A stretch of DNA of 43,266 bases from NCBI GenBank assembly GCA_937923255.1, contig CALAIL010000033.1, positions 1 through 43,266 on the forward strand, written 5' to 3'. Below the pieces are notes generated by a model that saw only the letters and a program-made list of their open reading frames with translations, made no database searches and was not told the origin of the DNA. This document shows positions 1 through 7,718 of the stretch, piece after piece (positions within the stretch are counted from its first letter, which is position 1; every line of letters begins with the position of its first letter). This DNA is from an uncultured Propionivibrio sp. (GTDB lineage: Bacteria > Pseudomonadota > Gammaproteobacteria > Burkholderiales > Rhodocyclaceae). The translations under genes and the position numbers were made by a program.

Positions 1-21
1 TTTTTAAAAACCGACAATCTA

Positions 22-131
22 TAGCGGCTCAACTTTGCCAAAAGACAAGGCGGTAAGCCGCAGGCAGACCATTCAGTACGGCAAGGCCCGGCCAACATAG
101 CAACGTAGTATTTTGGCAAAGGAAGCCGCTA
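22..131. repeat. MITE-like TAGCGGCT repeat, copy 1
   Basis: This roughly 110-bp element starts with TAGCGGCTCAACTTTGCCAA and ends with TTGGCAAAGGAAGCCGCTA, so its ends are inverted repeats of each other. Its reverse complement matches the two elements at 5053-5250, sharing the blocks CTTCCTTTGCCAAAATA, CCTTGCCGTACT and CGGCTTACCGCCTTGTC. It encodes nothing and no transposase is nearby. A non-autonomous, MITE-like or REP-like intergenic repeat is the best description. The repeat relationship is seen directly; the mobile origin is inferred. Confidence 0.6.
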
Positions 132-172
132 TGGATCGACTTTGCCATGTGAAAAATAGGCTGTTAACCCCT

Positions 173-267
173 CTGCCCTTTGGGCAGCTCCCCTTTAAAA
201 AGGCGAGCGAAGCGGTCATTATATTTTTTGATGCGCTGAAGCCCTTTTGTTTAAAGGGCTTCAGCGC
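173..267 (+). terminator. Hairpins in the left spacer, including a 15-bp perfect stem
   Basis: The main structure is at 233-267: arms GCGCTGAAGCCCTTT and AAAGGGCTTCAGCGC around the loop TGTTT, followed by GATTTATGTTTTCTG. This could terminate a + strand transcript entering from the left of the window. The tail TTTATGTTTTCTG recurs after the hairpin at 5306-5344 on the other strand, so both may be copies of one dispersed element. A smaller stem, CTGCCC/GGGCAG, lies at 173-185. The strand is set by the T-rich tail; termination is not proven. Confidence 0.5.
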
Positions 268-335
268 GATTTATGTTTTCTGATCTGTTTTCGCGGGGTT
301 GCGGAGCGCTTCTGCCGGCGAGCGCGGCGGCAGCA

Positions 336-464
336 GGTTGAGCAATACGACAAGGCCAGGTCAACATAGCAACGCCGTATTTTGGCCAAGGAAGATGCTA
401 TAAAGGCCAGGCGCTGCCAACGCAGTTTTTGGGCAAAGGAAGTTGCGATAAAAAGCCGCTAGGC
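336..464. repeat. Two degenerate TAGCGGCT-family repeat fragments
   Basis: Read on the minus strand, this stretch holds two partial relatives of the 5053-5250 elements. One has CTTCCTTGGCCAAAATACGG and then GGCCTTGTCGTATTG. The other has CTTCCTTTGCCC and then GCGTTGGCAGCGCC. They sit just downstream of the cysS stop codon and appear truncated. With copy 1 and the hairpins they account for nearly all of the gene-free 1-458 spacer. Confidence 0.5.
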
Positions 465-1847
465 GCGCCGCCAGGTCGTCCCTTGCGCCGTATCTTCCAG
501 CACGATACCGGCCGCGGTTAGCTCGTTGCGGATGCGATCGGCTTCGGCATAGTTCTTTGCCTTTTTGGCCGCAGCGCGTTCGGCGATCAGTGCTTCGATC
601 TTGGCTGGCGTCAGCCCGTCATGCGCCTCGTCGCCTGCCGGCGTGGCCTGTAGAAAAGCCTGCGGGTCGCGCTGGAGCAGCCCGAGCAAGCCGCCCAGGG
701 CTTTTAGCTGCGCAGCCAGCGCGGGTGATTTGCCGCGATTGACCTCGGCCGCCAGATCGAACAGTACGGCACACGCCTCCGGCGTATTGAAGTCGTCATC
801 CATCGCCGCCTTGAAACGCTGCGCGTGCGCCTCATCCCAATTCACCGACGCACCGGAAGCGGCGTCCGGCACAGCCCGCAGCGCCGTATACAGCCGCGCC
901 AGCGCCTGCCGCGCATCGTTCAGATGCTTGTCGGAATAATTGAGCGGGCTACGGTAATGCGCACGCAGAATAAAAAAGCGCAGAACTTCGGCATCGTATT
1001 TCTTCAGGACCTCGCGGATGGTGAAGAAATTGCCGAGCGATTTGGACATCTTCTCGTCATCGACGCGCACAAAACCGTTGTGCATCCAGTAATTGACGAA
1101 CGTACAGCGATGCGCCCCCTCCGATTGCGCGATCTCGTTCTCGTGGTGCGGAAACTGCAAATCCTGGCCGCCGCCGTGAATATCAAAATGGGCGCCGAGC
1201 AGATCGGAACTCATGGCCGAGCATTCGATATGCCAGCCCGGCCGCCCCTTGCCCCACGGGGAATCCCAGTGCGGCTCGCCTTCCTTGGCATGCTTCCAGA
1301 GCACGAAATCGAGCGGATCGTGCTTGGCCTGATCGATATCGACGCGCTCGCCCGCGCGCAGATCGTCGAGCGATTTACCCGAAAGTTTTCCGTAACCGGC
1401 GAACTGACGCACCGGAAAATTCACGTCGCCATCCGCCGCCTGATAGGCCAGCCCATGCGCTTCGAGCTGACCGATCAGTTTCAGCATTTGCGGTATATAG
1501 TCGGTCGCCCGCGGCTCGTGATCGGGACGTTGAACGCCCAGTGCATCGGAATCTTCATTCATGAAAGCAATGAAACGGTCGGTCAGCGCGCCGATCGTCT
1601 CGCCATTCTCATTCGCCCGCTTGATGATCTTGTCGTCAATATCGGTAATATTGCGCACATAGGTGACGGCAAAGCCGCTCGCCCGCAGCCAGCGCTGCAC
1701 CATGTCGAAAACGACAAGCACACGCGCATGGCCGAGGTGGCAATAGTCATACACCGTCATGCCACAGACGTACATGCGCACCTTGCCCGGCTCGATGGGG
1801 ATGAACGCCTGTTTCTCACGGCTCAGGGAATTAAAGATTTTCAGCAT
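459..1847 (-). CDS. cysS: Cysteinyl-tRNA synthetase
   Basis: A class I aminoacyl-tRNA synthetase that charges tRNA-Cys in the cytoplasm. The 462-residue protein starting [12 protein letters not shown] is of normal length for the family. It shows the zinc-site cysteine in [12 protein letters not shown], the HIGH-type motif HLGH at about residue 37, the WHIECSAMS segment that helps bind zinc and cysteine, the [10 protein letters not shown] segment, and KMSKSLGN of the KMSKS loop. The reading frame is open for about 89 more codons upstream, but that part is low-complexity (NPNNPANP) and comes from an intergenic tandem repeat, so the ATG at 1847 is preferred although its ribosome binding site is weak. 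It is divergent from the TPR gene. Confidence 0.97.
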   Translation of the reverse strand: MLKIFNSLSREKQAFIPIEPGKVRMYVCGMTVYDYCHLGHARVLVVFDMVQRWLRASGFAVTYVRNITDIDDKIIKRANENGETIGALTDRFIAFMNEDSDALGVQRPDHEPRATDYIPQMLKLIGQLEAHGLAYQAADGDVNFPVRQFAGYGKLSGKSLDDLRAGERVDIDQAKHDPLDFVLWKHAKEGEPHWDSPWGKGRPGWHIECSAMSSDLLGAHFDIHGGGQDLQFPHHENEIAQSEGAHRCTFVNYWMHNGFVRVDDEKMSKSLGNFFTIREVLKKYDAEVLRFFILRAHYRSPLNYSDKHLNDARQALARLYTALRAVPDAASGASVNWDEAHAQRFKAAMDDDFNTPEACAVLFDLAAEVNRGKSPALAAQLKALGGLLGLLQRDPQAFLQATPAGDEAHDGLTPAKIEALIAERAAAKKAKNYAEADRIRNELTAAGIVLEDTAQGTTWRRA

Positions 1848-1886
1848 TTTCTGGACTCGGTCGCTTGCCCGGCACATGCGGGCTTG

Positions 1887-1922
1887 GGGATTGGCGGGAT
1901 TGTTGGGATTGGTGGAATTGGC
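1887..1922. repeat. Degenerate 9-bp tandem repeat, locus A
   Basis: Four consecutive 9-base units read GGGATTGGC, GGGATTGTT, GGGATTGGT and GGAATTGGC. They lie in the 460-bp spacer between the divergent cysS and TPR genes. On the other strand they create the artificial NPNNPANP extension of the cysS frame. The rest of the spacer (1923-2183) shows no further gene or RNA that I can support. Confidence 0.6.
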
Positions 1923-2192
1923 AAGACTCTCAACATGTTCGGATGAAAACGACGGGAAGCCGCGGGGGTGGAAATAATGGGGACAATGGGAATTCCAGGC
2001 GCCGGCGGCACGATTTTTTCGATCAGCCCGGCTTCTTGATAAAATCGGCCGATCAGTTCGCAGCCCTCGCTTCGTCTCCGAAAAACTCCGCGAAAGTATA
2101 CCAGCGATGCCCATCTCCTCCCAAACCGGCCGGATGCATCCTCATCCTCAAAGCCCCCGCCCCGCCTTGCCTTCAACGCTGTTGGCCGTCTC

Positions 2193-2228
2193 CGTACCTT
2201 CCGTACCACTCGTACCATCCGTACTGAT
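2193..2228. repeat. Degenerate 9-bp tandem repeat, locus B
   Basis: CGTAC recurs at 2193, 2202, 2211 and 2220, giving four 9-base units (CGTACCTTC, CGTACCACT, CGTACCATC, CGTACTGAT). The unit differs from locus A but the period is the same. It lies upstream of the TPR gene start chosen at 2308 and would otherwise be read as a VPSVPLVPSV low-complexity N-terminus. Confidence 0.6.
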
Positions 2229-2307
2229 TCCCGCAACACCGCCGGCAAGCGCTTCGGCATCCTCGCGCGCCCCCTCATACTGGAACTCCTGCTGGAACGC
2301 CTGCCGG

Positions 2308-2871
2308 ATGGGCTTGATGAGCCTGTTTTGCACGCTGGCGCTCTACCTTGTCGCACCGTCGCTCCACGCCCAGCAGATTCTTCGCGCGCCTTCGGAAAAA
2401 ACGCTCGCCGTGACCGAAATCCAGCATCTGCTCAAACAGGGCCAGACCGAACAGGCGCTGGCAAAAGCCGACGCGCTCATCGCCACCCAACCCAACGATG
2501 CGCACGCCCGCTTCCTCAAAGGGCAGATTCTGGGCGACACAGGCCGGACGCAGGAAGCCATCGCCTTTTTTACCCGGATGACCGAAGACTTCCCCGAACT
2601 GCCCGAACCCTACAACAACCTCGCCACGCTTTACGCACAGCAAAAGCAGTATGACAAAGCACGGGCCGCGCTGGAAATGGCCGTGCGCGCCAACCCCAAT
2701 TACGCCCTTGCGCACGAAAATCTGGGCGACGTTTACGCCAAACTGGCGGCGCGCGCTTACGAACAAGCAGCCCGGCTCGAAGCCGCCGATGCCGGCGCCG
2801 GCTCGCCCAACGCACGCGCTCGCGCCAAAGCGGCCGTGCTCGCACCGATTCTCAACGGATCGGTACGGTAA
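2308..2871 (+). CDS. Exported TPR-repeat protein
   Basis: A 187-residue protein with a probable Sec signal peptide (MGLMSLFCTLALYLVAPSLHA, cut before QQ), followed by about three tetratricopeptide repeats. Examples are QGQTEQALAKADALIATQPNDAHARF and YAQQKQYDKARAALEMAVRANPNYALAHENLGDVYAKL, which carry the usual Ala/Gly, Tyr and Pro spacing. TPR proteins are protein-protein scaffolds; the partner here is unknown. A longer in-frame start at 2107 would add a low-complexity region over a tandem repeat and lose the signal peptide, so ATG 2308 is preferred (ATG 2317 is also possible). Its position beside cyclophilin genes suggests a periplasmic role, which is inference. Confidence 0.85.
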   Translation: MGLMSLFCTLALYLVAPSLHAQQILRAPSEKTLAVTEIQHLLKQGQTEQALAKADALIATQPNDAHARFLKGQILGDTGRTQEAIAFFTRMTEDFPELPEPYNNLATLYAQQKQYDKARAALEMAVRANPNYALAHENLGDVYAKLAARAYEQAARLEAADAGAGSPNARARAKAAVLAPILNGSVR

Positions 2872-2880
2872 AATTCCGCG

Positions 2881-2940
2881 TTCTTTCGCGCCTTTTTGCA
2901 CCCTTTCGCACTTTTCCGCGCTCTTCCGCCCTCGCGCAAA
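2881..2940. repeat. Pyrimidine-rich tandem repeat with about a 10-bp period
   Basis: Six consecutive units of about ten bases follow one another, such as GTTCTTTCGC, GCCTTTTTGC, ACCCTTTCGC, ACTTTTCCGC and GCTCTTCCGC. They lie between the TPR gene and the periplasmic cyclophilin. The period is seen directly; no function is apparent. Confidence 0.4.
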
Positions 2941-3030
2941 ATATCGCCTTGTTTATTGCCTTCCCCAAAAACGACGCCGCATTCACAAGCTGTTTTTTTA
3001 ATTGTCTACTTCAACCTCCAGGAGCCTCTG

Positions 3031-3630
3031 ATGACTTCGACCTTCTCGATCCTTGACCGTTTTTTCCGCACGCTATCCTTCTCCCTTGCCGGACTGCTGC
3101 TTTCTGCCGCGGCATTCGCAGCCACCGCCGCCCCCCGTGTCGAAATGCAGACCACGCTCGGTAAAATCACACTGGAGCTGGATGCGGCCAAAGCGCCGAA
3201 GAGCGTGGAAAACTTCCTGCAATACGCACGCAGCGGACAATACGACGGCACGATTTTCCACCGCGTCATCGACGGCTTCATGATCCAGGGCGGCGGCTTC
3301 ACCAAAGAGATGAACGAAAAGCCGACGAAAGCGCCGATCGCTAACGAAGCCAAAAACGGCCTCAAGAACCTGCGCGGCAGCATCGCCATGGCGCGCCGCG
3401 CCGACCCGCATTCAGCAACGGCACAGTTCTTCATCAACCACCGCGACAATCCCAACCTTGACTATCCGGCCCATGACGGCTGGGGCTACGCCGTGTTCGG
3501 CAAAGTCACGGAAGGCATGGATGTCGTCGATAAAATTGCCAAAGCCAAAACAGGCAACCGCGGGATGCACCAGAATGTGCCGGCCGAACCCATCATCATC
3601 GAATCGGTCAAGGTGCTTTCCGACAAATAG
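3031..3630 (+). CDS. ppiA: Periplasmic cyclophilin-type peptidyl-prolyl isomerase
   Basis: Catalyses cis-trans isomerisation of prolyl bonds to help proteins fold. The 199-residue product has an N-terminal signal peptide (residues 1 to about 32, with [15 protein letters not shown]), so it should act in the periplasm. The cyclophilin domain carries [15 protein letters not shown], with the catalytic Arg in [13 protein letters not shown] and YAVFGKV. The start at ATG 3031 follows a good ribosome binding site, CCAGGAG. The next gene encodes a close paralogue without a signal peptide, so the pair serves two compartments. Confidence 0.94.
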   Translation: MTSTFSILDRFFRTLSFSLAGLLLSAAAFAATAAPRVEMQTTLGKITLELDAAKAPKSVENFLQYARSGQYDGTIFHRVIDGFMIQGGGFTKEMNEKPTKAPIANEAKNGLKNLRGSIAMARRADPHSATAQFFINHRDNPNLDYPAHDGWGYAVFGKVTEGMDVVDKIAKAKTGNRGMHQNVPAEPIIIESVKVLSDK

Positions 3631-3719
3631 ACACCCGGCGCGCAATTTCAGGCCGCAAACGGCCCCCAAACGCCCCCTTCTCGCCTCCTCTCAAACACAC
3701 TCAACCTGAGGAAAATTCC

Positions 3720-4211
3720 ATGATCAAACTGCACACCAACTTCGGCGTCATCACCCTCGAACTGGATGCCGACAAAGCGCCGGAAACCGTCAAGAACTTC
3801 ATTGACTACGTTCAGGCCGGCCATTACGACGGCACGATCTTTCACCGCGTCATCGACGGCTTCATGATCCAGGGCGGCGGCTTCGAGCCGGGCATGAAGC
3901 AGAAGCCGACCCGCGCGCCGATCAAGAATGAAGCCAACAACGGCCTGAAGAACGACTGCTACACCATCGCCATGGCGCGCACTAACGATCCGCATTCCGC
4001 CACCGCGCAGTTTTTCATCAACGTCAAGGACAACGGCTTCCTCGACCACACCGCACCAACGCCCAGCGGCTGGGGCTACTGCGTTTTCGGCAAGGTGGTC
4101 GAAGGCAGCGAAGTGGTGGATAAAATCAAGGGCGTAGCGACCGGCAGCGCCGGCTTCCACCAAGACGTGCCGAAGGAAGACGTCATCATCGAACGCGCCG
4201 AAGTCTGCTGA
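3720..4211 (+). CDS. ppiB: Cytoplasmic cyclophilin-type peptidyl-prolyl isomerase
   Basis: A 163-residue single-domain cyclophilin without a signal peptide, the usual PpiB size. It has the active-site segment [19 protein letters not shown], then [13 protein letters not shown] and [12 protein letters not shown]. It is strongly similar to the gene before it, which indicates an old tandem duplication. The ATG at 3720 is preceded by CTGAGGAAAATTCC, a clear ribosome binding site. It ends nine bases before lpxH, so the two are probably co-transcribed. Confidence 0.95.
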   Translation: MIKLHTNFGVITLELDADKAPETVKNFIDYVQAGHYDGTIFHRVIDGFMIQGGGFEPGMKQKPTRAPIKNEANNGLKNDCYTIAMARTNDPHSATAQFFINVKDNGFLDHTAPTPSGWGYCVFGKVVEGSEVVDKIKGVATGSAGFHQDVPKEDVIIERAEVC

Positions 4212-4219
4212 AGACCGCC

Positions 4220-5002
4220 ATGCCTGCCAGCGCCATCACCGACTTCATTGCCGACCTGCACCTTTCGCCGCGGACACCGGAAATCAACCAGCGCTTTCTG
4301 CACTATCTCGACGGACAGGCGCACCAGGCCGGGCAGCTTTTCATCCTCGGCGACCTTTTTGAAGCCTGGCCGGGCGATGATGCCATCGACGACCCGGACG
4401 ACGGCGGATTCGCCGCCACCATTGTTGCCGCCCTGCGCCGGCTGAGTGATGCCGGCACCGCCCTCTCGCTCATGCACGGCAACCGCGACTTCCTGCTCGG
4501 CGAAACCTTCGCTGCCCGCTGCGGCGCGCGCCTGCTGCCCGATCCGTTTGCGCTGACCCTGCCCGCCGCATCCGGTTCAGGCTTGCCTGAATTCCGCTGC
4601 ATCCTCTCGCATGGCGATGCGCTGTGTACGAACGACCACGAATACCAGGCCATTCGCGCCCAGGTGCGCCAACCCGCTTTTCAGGCAACCATGCTCGCCC
4701 GTCCGCTGGCCGAACGCAAGGCGATGGCCGCCGCCTTCCGCCAGCAGAGCGAACGCGCCTGGGAGGAAAAAATTCGCCAGGGCAAGCTCAGCGACGGCGA
4801 CGTTGCCACGGAAACGACAGAAAACTTCCTGCGCGAACACCACTACGCCACACTCATCCACGGCCATACCCACCTACCGGCGACGCACGTTCACACCATC
4901 GACGGCAAAAACGTCGAGCGCTGGGTTCTGGCCGACTGGCGCAAGGATTCCGGCGAAATCCTCCGCTTCGACGGCCGCCAGCTTTGCCGGATTGCGGTAT
5001 GA
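4220..5002 (+). CDS. lpxH: UDP-2,3-diacylglucosamine pyrophosphatase
   Basis: Hydrolyses UDP-2,3-diacylglucosamine to lipid X and UMP, an early lipid A step at the cytoplasmic face of the inner membrane. The 260-residue protein has the full calcineurin-like metallophosphoesterase set: ADLHLS near the N-terminus, GDLFEAWPGDD at about residue 44, HGNRDFLLG at about 90, SHGD at about 129, and HGHTHLP near residue 215. This is the standard LpxH length. It follows ppiB by nine bases, an arrangement common in betaproteobacteria. Confidence 0.96.
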   Translation: MPASAITDFIADLHLSPRTPEINQRFLHYLDGQAHQAGQLFILGDLFEAWPGDDAIDDPDDGGFAATIVAALRRLSDAGTALSLMHGNRDFLLGETFAARCGARLLPDPFALTLPAASGSGLPEFRCILSHGDALCTNDHEYQAIRAQVRQPAFQATMLARPLAERKAMAAAFRQQSERAWEEKIRQGKLSDGDVATETTENFLREHHYATLIHGHTHLPATHVHTIDGKNVERWVLADWRKDSGEILRFDGRQLCRIAV

Positions 5003-5052
5003 GCGCCGTCGGCGTCAGGCGCACCATCCGCGCATTTCAGGCATCTCTTTTA

Positions 5053-5149
5053 TAGCGGCTTCCTTTACCAAAATACGGCGTTGGCTCGCCTTGCCGTACT
5101 ACTCGTACTGTCAGCGGCTTACCGCCTTGTCTTTGGCAACGTCGAGCCA
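5053..5149. repeat. MITE-like TAGCGGCT repeat, copy 2
   Basis: Begins TAGCGGCTTCCTTTACCAAA and ends with TTTGGCAACGTCGAGCC next to the following copy, so the ends form an imperfect inverted repeat. It contains TACGGCGTTGGCTCGCCTTG and CGGCTTACCGCCTTGTC, shared with copies 1 and 3. It stands directly head-to-tail with copy 3 downstream of lpxH. Confidence 0.7.
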
Positions 5150-5250
5150 TAGCGGCTTCCTTCACCAAAATACGGCGTTGGCTCGCCTTGCCGTACTACT
5201 CGTACTGCCTGTGGCTCGCCGCCTTGTCTTTTGGCAAAATTAAGCCGCTA
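5150..5250. repeat. MITE-like TAGCGGCT repeat, copy 3
   Basis: A 101-bp element beginning TAGCGGCTTCCTTCACCAAA and ending TTTTGGCAAAATTAAGCCGCTA, so the terminal inverted repeats TAGCGGCTT/AAGCCGCTA are intact. The interior is nearly identical to copy 2. The spacer 5003-5492 otherwise holds only the hairpin at 5306-5344. Confidence 0.7.
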
Positions 5251-5305
5251 TTAGTGCTTTCGGAGCGCCCCCAAAAACTCAAAAAAACAGGGCAGAAAAC
5301 ATAAA

Positions 5306-5344
5306 ATGCCCTGAAGCCCCCTAAATACGCGGGGCTCAGGGCAT
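5306..5344 (-). terminator. Terminator-like hairpin downstream of the yihY-like gene
   Basis: The arms ATGCCCTGAAGCCCC and GGGGCTCAGGGCAT pair with one bulged base around a ten-base loop. On the minus strand the stem is followed by TTTATGTTTTCTG, a T-rich tail that fits termination of the 5493-6473 gene. The same tail follows the hairpin at 233-267, so this is one member of a small family. Confidence 0.6.
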
Positions 5345-5492
5345 CAAAAAACATAAACCGGAATATTGTGCCCGACGGTCGTTTACGTTTGTCGGGCATT
5401 CATGCCCACCCGCTGAAACTCGGGTAAATACAGGCGCTCCGGGCAGGTGTTTTGGAATCCTGATAAATAAAGGGCTGGCCGGGCATTGGCGC

Positions 5493-6473
5493 TTACCGCC
5501 GGGCGTTGGCGCTTTTCGTCAGTTCTCCGGCAAAAGCCGCGCCGAGCAGAAATACCAGACTCGACCAGAAAATCCAGACCAGCAGCGCCGCGAAAGAACT
5601 CGCCGCGCCCAATGAAGAACGCGTCACCGTCGTGGCGATGTAATAGCTGATGGCGATACGCCCCGCCATGAACAACACGCCGCCGAGCGCCGCCCCCGCC
5701 AGCGTCGCCCGGAAAGGGAAGCGCCGGTCGGGCAGCCAGTGCATGACGATGTAGAACAGGCCAACGATCACCGTCCACGACCAGAACAATTCAAGGCTTC
5801 TGACAATGCCGGCCAGCGCCGGCCACATGAACGCTACCCACTTGACGAAACCGAGCGCCAGCGTCTGGAGCAGCATGACCGCCGCCACCAGACAGGCGCA
5901 GCCGAGCACTACGCCGATGACGACGATGCGCATACGCACAAAGCGCGTCCAGTTAAAGCGGCGCGGCGCCGCCTGCTCGGCCATGGCCTGCAAGGCGGTG
6001 CGCAGTTCGATGAACATGCCGCTGGCGCCAATCAGCGTCGTCGCCACGGCAAACAGCGTGCTGGAAATCGCCCTGCCGGCAGTGATGCTGGCCAGACCGC
6101 GATTGAGCATGCCGGCCAGCGTTTCCGCCTCGCGCTCGCCGAGCAGGCTGCGCAAGGTATCGAGGATCATCGCCCGGGCCGCCTGATCGCCGGCAACCTC
6201 GCCGCTCATGTTTGCCATATCGCCCCAAATCCAGGCGGCGATGCTGGTCAGGATAACAAGCAGCGGCGCGACCGAAAAAGCGCCGTAAAACGCTGTCGCC
6301 GCGCCGGCGCGGATACCGTCCGCGTCCAGAAAAATCCGCAGCGTTCCCGCAGCCCTCGCCCAGACGCGGCGAAAAAGACCAACCGGCACAGGCAATGTTT
6401 TCGTTTTCTGCACCGTATGCGCTGCTGAAGCGGCATCCTGTTCATGGGAAAAATCAGGTTCGATCGGGGACAT
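5493..6473 (-). CDS. YihY/virulence factor BrkB family membrane protein
   Basis: A 326-residue polytopic inner-membrane protein of the YihY/BrkB family, once annotated as ribonuclease BN. Family hallmarks include GAATAFYGAFSVAPLLVILTSIAAW in the first membrane span, a run of hydrophobic helices such as VVIGVVLGCACLVAAVMLLQTLALGF, and the C-terminal FPFRATLAGAALGGVLF and SSFAALLVWIFWSSLVFLLGAAFAGEL segments, about six spans in all. The true RNase BN activity belongs to another protein family, so the molecular function is unknown. ATG 6473 is preferred over an in-frame TTG three codons upstream. Confidence 0.88.
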   Translation of the reverse strand: MSPIEPDFSHEQDAASAAHTVQKTKTLPVPVGLFRRVWARAAGTLRIFLDADGIRAGAATAFYGAFSVAPLLVILTSIAAWIWGDMANMSGEVAGDQAARAMILDTLRSLLGEREAETLAGMLNRGLASITAGRAISSTLFAVATTLIGASGMFIELRTALQAMAEQAAPRRFNWTRFVRMRIVVIGVVLGCACLVAAVMLLQTLALGFVKWVAFMWPALAGIVRSLELFWSWTVIVGLFYIVMHWLPDRRFPFRATLAGAALGGVLFMAGRIAISYYIATTVTRSSLGAASSFAALLVWIFWSSLVFLLGAAFAGELTKSANARR

Positions 6474-6615
6474 CTTGTTCAACCATCATTCGTCATTTCT
6501 CGATTTCATCCAATCCGGCAAGCTGCTCCCGCGGGTTGAAAGCGCATTCTTCCGGGCGGTAGAATCCATCCGGGTAAGCGATCGCCCGGTTTTGTGCGCT
6601 TCCATGCAGATCCGC

Positions 6616-6669
6616 CGGATTTCTCGGATTTTTCAGATTTCCCGGATTTTCCCAAATTTCTCGATTCAT
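6616..6669. repeat. Degenerate 9-bp tandem repeat, locus C
   Basis: Six 9-base units: CGGATTTCT, CGGATTTTT, CAGATTTCC, CGGATTTTC, CCAAATTTC, TCGATTCAT. They lie in the 327-bp spacer between the divergent yihY-like and SDR genes. In the frame of the SDR gene they would be read as a DFSDFSDFPDFP peptide, which is why the longer start of that gene is rejected. Nothing else is recognised in the spacer. Confidence 0.6.
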
Positions 6670-6800
6670 ACAAGACTCATACAAGGTTCGCGCAAGAAAC
6701 GCACACATCATCTTACGAGACGATTCTTTCATCCAAACCCTGCCCGTGCGCTGAAATACGCCCCGGCATCCACCATCCATTCACACACGCCACCATCATC

Positions 6801-7577
6801 ATGACCCAAACCACCCACACACTGTTCGACCTGCGCCAACGGCGCGCCCTGATCACCGGTTCGACACAGGGCATCGGCCTGTCGCTCGCCTACGCACTGG
6901 CTGGCGCCGGCGCCTCCATCGTCCTCAACGGCCGCGACGAAACCCGCGTGCGCAACGCTGCCGAAAAAATGATCGCCGACGGCTTTACCGCCGACGGCGT
7001 TGCCTTCGATGTGACCGATCCAGCCGCCGTCGCCGCCGGCATCGCGCGCATCGAAGAGGATATCGGCCCCATCGACATCCTCGTCAACAACGCCGGCATT
7101 CAGCGCCGTGCGCCGCTGGAAGACTTCCCTGCCGGTGACTGGCAGGCGATTCTCGACACGAACCTTTCCAGCATTTTTTACGTTTCGCAGGCTGTCGCCC
7201 GGCATATGATCGCACGCGGCAGCGGCAAGATCATCAATATCTGCTCGGTGCAAAGCCAGCTCGGCCGTCCGACCATCGCCCCCTACACGGCCGCCAAGGG
7301 CGGCGTCGCCAATCTGACCAAAGGCATGTGCGCCGACTGGGCAAAATACGGCATCCAGGCCAACGGGCTGGCGCCCGGTTACTTCGTGACGGAAATGAAC
7401 AAGGCGCTGGTTGAAAACGAAGAATTCTCCGCCTGGCTGTGCAAACGCACGCCCGCCAACCGCTGGGGCCAGCTTGAGGAACTGCATGGCGCCGCCATCT
7501 TCCTGGCCTCTGATGCTTCCAACTTCGTTAATGGGCAGATCATCTACGTCGACGGCGGCATCACCGCCTGCGTCTGA
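6801..7577 (+). CDS. SDR-family oxidoreductase, gluconate 5-dehydrogenase-like
   Basis: A 258-residue classical short-chain dehydrogenase/reductase. The nucleotide-binding TGSTQGIG lies near residue 20, NNAG at about residue 93, the catalytic Ser in ICSVQSQ, and YTAAK (catalytic Tyr and Lys) follow. The segment LAPGYFVTEMN, the TPANRWGQLEELHGAAIFLASDASNFVNGQ region and the C-terminal YVDGGITA match gluconate 5-dehydrogenase / 2-deoxy-D-gluconate 3-dehydrogenase types, which oxidise sugar acids with NAD(P). Substrate assignment within SDRs is weak from sequence. The start is placed at ATG 6801 because the upstream extension comes from a tandem repeat. Confidence 0.85.
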   Translation: MTQTTHTLFDLRQRRALITGSTQGIGLSLAYALAGAGASIVLNGRDETRVRNAAEKMIADGFTADGVAFDVTDPAAVAAGIARIEEDIGPIDILVNNAGIQRRAPLEDFPAGDWQAILDTNLSSIFYVSQAVARHMIARGSGKIINICSVQSQLGRPTIAPYTAAKGGVANLTKGMCADWAKYGIQANGLAPGYFVTEMNKALVENEEFSAWLCKRTPANRWGQLEELHGAAIFLASDASNFVNGQIIYVDGGITACV

Positions 7578-7622
7578 CGCATGATCGGTACGCGCCGCCC
7601 AGCCATCGACCCAGCCATCGAA

Positions 7623-7639
7623 AAAGGCGGCGCGCCTTT
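7623..7639. terminator. Possible terminator after the SDR gene
   Basis: A 7-bp GC-rich stem AAAGGCG/CGCCTTT with a three-base loop stands 46 bp after the SDR stop codon. The longer T tract is on the minus strand, so its direction is unclear. Confidence 0.3.
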
Positions 7640-7718
7640 CCATAAAAATCTGCGCGCACCGGATGATTTATGCAGGACGTAGCTCCGACATGCCGCCCCA
7701 GTACGCCGCTGCTTGCGC

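Noticed and set aside
22..464. Insertion sequence at the left end.
   Set aside because: Only short repeats with inverted ends were seen; there is no transposase frame.
825..1946. Long plus-strand frame antisense to cysS.
   Set aside because: Shadow of cysS; composition and content are typical of antisense translation.
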